This document shows, piece by piece, positions 51,527-55,766 of a DNA stretch of 55,766 bases. The notes below the pieces were generated by a model that was not told where the DNA came from, ran no database searches, and was given only the letters and a program-made list of their open reading frames with translations. The DNA comes from Muribaculaceae bacterium (GTDB taxonomy: Bacteria > Bacteroidota > Bacteroidia > Bacteroidales > Muribaculaceae), in the NCBI GenBank assembly GCA_029057985.1, contig JAIDYR010000114.1:1-55766 (forward strand). The letters are read 5' to 3'. Position 1 is the stretch's first letter. Each line of letters begins with the position of its first letter. The translations under genes were made by a program, and so were the position numbers.

Positions 51527-51868
51527 TAATGTGACATAAACGGGTCGCCCGGTCAAAAACCGGGAGTCCGGACCCAAACGATTTGAAATGAAAAATGTAG
51601 GCTGATTTTAAAACTGTGTGAACAGAATAGCCAATCATTTGACTCTTGTGAGTCCGTTCGGGAAGTTCCCGCGCCGAAAGAATACGGGGAATTTTACCGA
51701 AGGGCCATCAGAAGACAGATGATCGAATGATTGTTTGGTTGAATATTGGTAAGACTCAACGGAGAGAGAAGTTATAATTAGGTTATTATTCTGACATACT
51801 GAAATATTTCTCTCTGTTGATAAAAAGCGATATTTTCGGGATGAAAATATCGCTTTTTAATTTTTTTT
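51527..51868 (+). ncRNA. Probable structured RNA of about 340 nt (unassigned)
   Basis: A stretch with no ORF runs from a promoter (51490-51520) to a strong terminator (51822-51868). It is richer in GC than its surroundings and full of short complementary arms: GGGTC (51542-51546) with GACCC (51571-51575) enclosing CCCGGT/ACCGGG; GACTC/GAGTC (51641-51654); GGGA/TCCC (51660-51670); and TCAACGGAGAGA (51756-51767) with TCTCTCTGTTGA (51809-51820). It does not carry recognisable tmRNA, SRP RNA or RNase P RNA signatures. It could be a free small RNA or an attenuator leader of the gene at 51946. Confidence 0.6.
51822..51868 (+). terminator. Strong terminator ending the structured RNA
   Basis: AAAAAGCGATATTTTC (51822-51837) pairs with GAAAATATCGCTTTTT (51843-51858), loop GGGAT, followed by AATTTTTTTT. 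It lies 78 nt before the next start codon. Confidence 0.93.
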
Positions 51869-51871
51869 GAT

Positions 51872-51879
51872 TATTTTTG
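51872..51879 (+). promoter_or_regulatory. -7 box of the AlbA_2/WYL-like gene
   Basis: TATTTTTG is a perfect TAnnTTTG directly after the terminator, 66 nt before the start. The -33 position falls in the terminator arm and has no clear TTTG. It suggests the gene may have its own promoter. Confidence 0.45.
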
Positions 51880-51945
51880 CGTAATTCCCTATCTGCGGAT
51901 TTTCCAAACGACTTTTTATAAAACAGGGTCCTAAATTTTTTAATT

Positions 51946-54834
51946 ATGAATGAAATTCCATTATGGCTAAATCTAAAAAAAGAATATGTCGACGACAATT
52001 TTGAGCCACTTTTGAATTATCTTAACCAGGCACGCCATGAAGAGCACGATCTTTTTTACGACCGCACGCTCAATTTGCTCCGGGAGCGATGCCTCTATCT
52101 TGTCTCCGAATTAGAGGCGACCAAAGTTTTTGAGGAAGATCCTCCGGTCGCCTCCATTGATTTCAATCTGCGGCTTCTTGCTGCATATCTGTTGGTCAGC
52201 CGGGATGACGATCGCAACAAAGATATTTTCTTAGGTCTGCTCCATCAGCTCCATCTTAGATTCCCGTCGCTCAGCGAACGCATTTTGGCCAAGATGAGTG
52301 AAGTATTGAAAGCGGGCTATGTGATCTCTCCGGGTGTCACCTTCCGTAATGTTTTGGATTATACGCCGGAGGTATTCGCTCATCTGGTACTTGAGCATTC
52401 TGTCTGCTCTACTCTTATCGACGGCCAGATGCTTTATGAAGGCAACGGCCGGGCATGGCTTAACTGCGGAGGATTGACCCTCACGGCTACGGGAACCACT
52501 CTTTCTGAAGAACGGAAAGTGAAATTTGCCTATAGTCTGGAGACTCCCGCCGATTGCCGGATTGGATCCTTCCGGGGCGACAAATTGAAATTTATAGATT
52601 CGCGGTCGCATGCCGCCATAGAAAATTTTGTAGATGATTTCGTAAGAAGGCAGCGTGAGCCTCTGAAGCAAGACCCAAAGCATGAACTCCGGAAACTTCA
52701 ACCCGGTGAGGAGACGGTCGTAGAGATTGTCTCCATCCTATACAACGGCAGTATCTTTGTAAAGACTGTAGATCCCGACTGCGAGCTGATCCGCGGCCAG
52801 ATCGAATTTCCTGAGAAATACATCGCGATGTATAAGACAGATCTGCTGCATAAGAATTTCAGGGTCGGCAATAGAGTGCGGGCTTTCTATACCCATGCCG
52901 AAGGCAACAAGCATTTCTTCAACTTAGATCGTCAGCTCGAGCATTTTCTGGTAGAAGACATGCGCTCATCATTCCCCGATTCCGAGGCCGGTCCATTCTA
53001 TGCGTTGCTCAAGATCATCACTCCTAAGATCTATTACTGGCTCAGCGATCGCGGAGTAGGGGTCAGGACGTTTGCTGATCCGAAGTATAAAGGCGGTGAT
53101 ATCGCGATGTTGAGGATCAAGAATTATGAAGACGGCCTGTCATACGGCAAGATCAATGCCGAGATTGTCGGCGATCCTGAAAAGGAATTTTTCGAAGAGA
53201 CGGGATTTGATGAGCATGAAGTCCGCTTCGATGCTATCCAGGCCTTTGTCGACTCTACTCCGGAAGTGAAGGATTCAGAGCCGGAGGAACTTGAGGAACC
53301 GTCGATCTCGCGCAGTCTCTTAGCTCTGACGGCACGCATTTTCTATCTCCATCAGCGTGAGCTGAAGAGCCCGTCGGAGCGTCTCAACTATCTTGCCAAT
53401 GCGCGTATAATAGCCGAACTTCTCGGCGACAAACTTCTGTCGGATTTCCTTAAGTTTACGTCTACCTATCTTCGGGGAGTAGTCGCATTCGTAGAGGGGA
53501 TGCCTATGGATGACCTTACGCTTACTCCGGCTCCGGAATTTGAGGATACGGAAGCTGTCGGAATGCGGCTCGCTATAATCGACCTTCTAAAGGAATACGG
53601 ACGACGCGACTATTCCGAATTGCTTGCCCGCACCATAGAACGCGAATCTGAAGAGGAGCCGGATGCTCTCCTTCCAAAGCTCGCCCGACTTATCAACGCC
53701 TCCAATTCTCTGCAGGACACACTCTCTCCGGCTTCGCTCAATATTATCAAGCGCGAGATTATCAGGTCGCTTTCAATCGAAAACAAAGACGACGTCGATC
53801 TCGAGGCCGACGGAAGGGCTTACATCGGAATGGAGAACCAGACTATGGAGTTCAAGACCTCCATGGTCTTTCCGCCCAACTACAATATGCAGCCTAATCA
53901 GCAACAGCAGACCTTCAACGTCTTCCGCGCCATCTGCGGATTCCTGAATTCTACGGTAGGAGGCACTCTCTATGTAGGTGTAAGTGATTCCGGCTATGTC
54001 TGCGGGCTTGAGCAGGATTTCACCTATCTTAAATGTCATAGTCTTGACTCTTATATGCGCGTGCATATCCAGGATCCTCTCATACGCGAGTTTGGTCTTG
54101 ACGTGATGAATTATATCCATGTGGATTCGGCCTATGACGATCAGGTTGTCATGATCCGGGTCGAGCCTCATCCCTTCCGCATTGTAGAGTTGCAGGATGT
54201 GGCTTATCAGCGTTTCGACCGCGAGACCCGGGAGATGACCGAGCGTGCCAAGGCTGAGTTGATGACGAAGAAGATGGTGCGCGACCGTGACAAAGCCGAA
54301 GCGATCCTTCAGCTGCAACATGCGATGTTTAAGAAGAGGGTGGCCGTCATCCGGGATTATGCCGATCCCGATGAAGGGAGGCTGACCGATCTGCGTGTCG
54401 AGCCCTACGCCATCATGCCGGAGGATGGAATAGCGTTGTGTCTGGAGTGCAAGACGCTCAAGTGCCGTCCGCTCCGCATTGCTCAGATGGGCTATGTCGG
54501 ACTGGATGAAGAGAGCAAATGGCAATCGACCCATCTTCATCGTCCGATAGAGATCGATGCTTTCCATTCTTTCGGACCGAAAGACATACCGGTCAGTCTG
54601 GAACTCGACTACTATGCGAAGACGCGGATGATAAAAGAATATCCGCGTACTAAGGATGATATTCAGCCATGCAAGGGTGATGATAATGTCTGGTATTTTA
54701 CCGGTAAAGTCAGGTCGATGGAAGGGATCGGCCAATTCTATCTTGCGCATTCCGATCATATCCGGATTCTCGACGCTCCGGCTCTCGAAGACTATGCCCG
54801 CAGCAAGGCCCGGATAAATTTCTCTGTAAAATAA
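51946..54834 (+). CDS. Large AlbA_2 (Schlafen-type) protein with OB-like and WYL-like domains
   Basis: A 962-aa soluble protein. Residues about 1-230 are helical with no known family. About 250-340 looks like an S1/OB fold (ETVVEIVSILYNGSIFVKTVD to VRAFYTHAEGNKHFFNLD). About 630-760 is an AlbA_2 domain: GMENQTMEFKTS followed by ICGFLNSTVGGTLYVGVSDSG. About 800-890 resembles a WYL domain (KKRVAVIRDYADPDEG, LRVEPYAI, CRPLRIAQMGYVGL). AlbA_2 proteins can be RNA/DNA-binding or nuclease-like, and WYL domains sense nucleic acid ligands; a role in nucleic-acid sensing or RNA processing is inferred. It follows the structured RNA. Confidence 0.7.
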   Translation: MNEIPLWLNLKKEYVDDNFEPLLNYLNQARHEEHDLFYDRTLNLLRERCLYLVSELEATKVFEEDPPVASIDFNLRLLAAYLLVSRDDDRNKDIFLGLLHQLHLRFPSLSERILAKMSEVLKAGYVISPGVTFRNVLDYTPEVFAHLVLEHSVCSTLIDGQMLYEGNGRAWLNCGGLTLTATGTTLSEERKVKFAYSLETPADCRIGSFRGDKLKFIDSRSHAAIENFVDDFVRRQREPLKQDPKHELRKLQPGEETVVEIVSILYNGSIFVKTVDPDCELIRGQIEFPEKYIAMYKTDLLHKNFRVGNRVRAFYTHAEGNKHFFNLDRQLEHFLVEDMRSSFPDSEAGPFYALLKIITPKIYYWLSDRGVGVRTFADPKYKGGDIAMLRIKNYEDGLSYGKINAEIVGDPEKEFFEETGFDEHEVRFDAIQAFVDSTPEVKDSEPEELEEPSISRSLLALTARIFYLHQRELKSPSERLNYLANARIIAELLGDKLLSDFLKFTSTYLRGVVAFVEGMPMDDLTLTPAPEFEDTEAVGMRLAIIDLLKEYGRRDYSELLARTIERESEEEPDALLPKLARLINASNSLQDTLSPASLNIIKREIIRSLSIENKDDVDLEADGRAYIGMENQTMEFKTSMVFPPNYNMQPNQQQQTFNVFRAICGFLNSTVGGTLYVGVSDSGYVCGLEQDFTYLKCHSLDSYMRVHIQDPLIREFGLDVMNYIHVDSAYDDQVVMIRVEPHPFRIVELQDVAYQRFDRETREMTERAKAELMTKKMVRDRDKAEAILQLQHAMFKKRVAVIRDYADPDEGRLTDLRVEPYAIMPEDGIALCLECKTLKCRPLRIAQMGYVGLDEESKWQSTHLHRPIEIDAFHSFGPKDIPVSLELDYYAKTRMIKEYPRTKDDIQPCKGDDNVWYFTGKVRSMEGIGQFYLAHSDHIRILDAPALEDYARSKARINFSVK

Positions 54835-54840
54835 AATGAC

Positions 54841-54871
54841 AAAAAGAGCCGGCTGAAAAGCCGGCTCTTTT
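54841..54871. terminator. Bidirectional terminator between the AlbA_2/WYL-like gene and tRNA-Ser
   Basis: AAAAAGAGCCGGCT (54841-54854), loop GAAA, AGCCGGCTCTTTT (54859-54871). It has A-run and T-run ends on both strands. Confidence 0.95.
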
Positions 54872-54875
54872 CGGG

Positions 54876-54962
54876 CGGAGAGGACGGGATTCGAACCCGT
54901 GGTAGGATTGCTCCTACGTCAGTTTAGCAAACTGGTGGTTTCAGCCACTCACCCACCTCTCC
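54876..54962 (-). tRNA. tRNA-Ser (anticodon GCT)
   Basis: An 87-nt class II tRNA on the minus strand. The acceptor stem GGAGAGG/CCTCTCC is followed by a G discriminator. The anticodon loop TTTGCTAAA has anticodon GCT, reading AGC/AGT. A long variable arm (TAGGAGCAATCCTA) marks it as serine-type, and the T-arm has GGTTCGAATCC. CCA is not encoded. Confidence 0.97.
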
Positions 54963-55047
54963 GAAAGATGAAATTTCGAGTAAGATGTTTTATTATTTTG
55001 CGTTCCGAATTTCGCTGTTTTACAACCTCGGAATCCGTTTGCGACTG

Positions 55048-55079
55048 CAAAGTTAACTATTTTTATGGTTTTCTCCAAA
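55048..55079 (-). promoter_or_regulatory. Promoter of tRNA-Ser
   Basis: Minus strand TTTG (55079-55076), 20 nt, TAACTTTG (55055-55048), both perfect. The predicted start near 55041 leaves a 5' leader of about 80 nt to be removed by RNase P. Confidence 0.8.
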
Positions 55080-55166
55080 TATTTTCGCGATATTTTCTTT
55101 ATTTTTTATTATCTTCGCGTAGTTTTAAGTTCCTGAAGTGATTTAACATTGAATCTTGGGGATTTT

Positions 55167-55354
55167 TAGAGCCAGTTTGCTAAAGAATGTTAACGAGAAA
55201 ATATACAGATTTTGAGGTAGTTTCGATTTTTGAAGAAGGAGCGATGCGGGCATCGTGACTGATGAAAAGATCGAAAATGACCAAAATATGGGCGTTTTAT
55301 CGTTGATATTCGATCAAAATGAAATTTTAACAGTTCTTAGTAAACGGGCTCTTA
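55167..55354 (+). repeat. Full 188-bp MITE-like element
   Basis: It begins TAGAGCCAGTTTGCTAAAGA and ends TTCTTAGTAAACGGGCTCTTA; the ends are imperfect inverted repeats of about 27 bp. A central GCGATGC-GGG-CATCGT hairpin is preceded by GAAGAAGGA and followed by GACTG. Same length as 31949-32136 (about 6 mismatches) and identical over the shared part with 1-75. No ORF. Confidence 0.92.
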
Positions 55355-55426
55355 TCTCCGGATTTTGTTGTTTCAGGTCAGGTCTTTAGACGTTGCTTAC
55401 CTTACTTTTCAACCACCTCTCGATCG

Positions 55427-55766
55427 ATGAACGTAAATAGATTCCTGGTAGCCGCGGTAATCGCATTGCTTTGTGTCACGACGGCATGGAGTATGCCTGC
55501 ACGTCCCGGTAAGCGTGTGCTGGCCGACCCCGACGGGCGGATATATGAAGTCACTCTTATCGGCGATGAATTTTTTCATCAATACGTAGATGACGACGGC
55601 AACGCCTTTATCCGTGATGCCGAGGGCTATTTTCATCCCGTCGATGATGAGGAGTCAGCGCGTCGGCGCAACGCAGGCGCCCGGATCCCGCGCCCCCCCC
55701 CGCATAACACCCCGGGCATGAAAGCAGCGGGCGAAGAAAAAAAAAACCCAGGCACGGGGGGGGATG
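55427..55766 (+). CDS. N-terminus of a secreted M6-protease-like protein (truncated by window end)
   Basis: At least 113 codons. A signal peptide (RFLVAAVIALLCVTTAWSMP) is followed by RVLADPDGRIYEVTLIGDEFFHQYVDDDGNAF and IRDAEGYFHPVDD, the N-terminal pattern of M6-type (immune inhibitor A-like) metalloproteases in Bacteroidota. The catalytic part is outside the window, so protease activity is not shown. The last 85 bases contain long runs of C, A and G, which look like poor-quality sequence, so the frame there is not reliable. Confidence 0.6.
   Translation, partial: MNVNRFLVAAVIALLCVTTAWSMPARPGKRVLADPDGRIYEVTLIGDEFFHQYVDDDGNAFIRDAEGYFHPVDDEESARRRNAGARIPRPPPHNTPGMKAAGEEKKNPGTGGD

Noticed and set aside
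51527-51868. Identity as tmRNA, SRP RNA or RNase P RNA
   Set aside because: No tRNA-like ends or CCA, no SRP tetraloop domain, and the conserved RNase P core segments are not found. 6S RNA was not clearly excluded or supported.
53773-54759. 328-codon minus-strand frame antisense to the AlbA_2/WYL-like gene
   Set aside because: Shadow of the real plus-strand gene, which has recognisable domains in this part.

Overview
The window looks like a chromosomal segment of an anaerobic gut-type Bacteroidales, most likely Muribaculaceae or a near relative. This is inferred from gene content and style, not from a database search. The evidence is: the Bacteroidota promoter pattern (TTTG, 19-20 nt, TAnnTTTG) in front of many genes; no strong Shine-Dalgarno sites; the Bacteroidota-sized 497-aa LepB followed by a WbqC-family gene; DUF4294, DUF4254 and PCMD families; a 2-oxoacid:ferredoxin oxidoreductase; NfnAB; and secreted proteins with T9SS-like C-terminal tails.

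Layout. 1-5271 (+): a repeat end, a PCMD surface protein, then dapB-lepB-wbqC-DUF4294-yidD. 5253-10595 (-): an AlbA_2/ATPase regulator, a four-gene 2-oxoacid:ferredoxin oxidoreductase operon and a sirtuin. 10796-17982 (+): a DUF6359 secreted protein, a hairpin-rich 690-bp gap, nadA, a SpoU methyltransferase, a GT2 glycosyltransferase and a secreted six-hairpin glycosidase. 18133-22241: two mosaic paralogous AAA-ATPase/PD-(D/E)XK genes (-) flanking a small lipoprotein (+). 22620-25511 (+): a large surface protein. 25761-31930 (-): frr, pyrH, rnpA, a flippase fused to a GT90-like domain, ruvB and a conserved unknown. 32346-41460 (-): an outer-membrane barrel, a TPR protein, a GT9, a DUF4254 protein and nfnB-nfnA. 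41771-48757 (+): yqeY, serS, a membrane pseudokinase, a GNAT, ubiE, a U32 protein and ychF. Then mscL (-), gap (+), a 1.1-kb AT-rich intergenic region with a probable structured RNA, a 962-aa AlbA_2/WYL-like protein (+), tRNA-Ser(GCT) (-), and a truncated secreted M6-protease-like gene at the right edge.

How the parts connect. The 2-oxoacid:ferredoxin oxidoreductase makes reduced ferredoxin and acyl-CoA, and NfnAB can couple reduced ferredoxin and NADH to NADPH, so both belong to anaerobic electron balancing. GT2, GT9/DUF4254, flippase-GT90 and WbqC suggest envelope glycan assembly. frr, pyrH, rnpA, ruvB, serS, ychF and gap are housekeeping genes.

Most unusual items: (1) a roughly 340-nt transcription unit without an ORF (promoter 51490-51520, terminator 51822-51868) directly upstream of the AlbA_2/WYL-like gene; (2) a 188-bp MITE-like repeat with imperfect terminal inverted repeats, two full copies, one edge copy and one decayed copy; (3) the two ATPase/nuclease genes with near-identical ends, divergent centres, and promoters that imply leaderless mRNAs; (4) the flippase-GT90 fusion; (5) a membrane-anchored pseudokinase; (6) an array of TGTCAAT sites and very long hairpins upstream of nadA.
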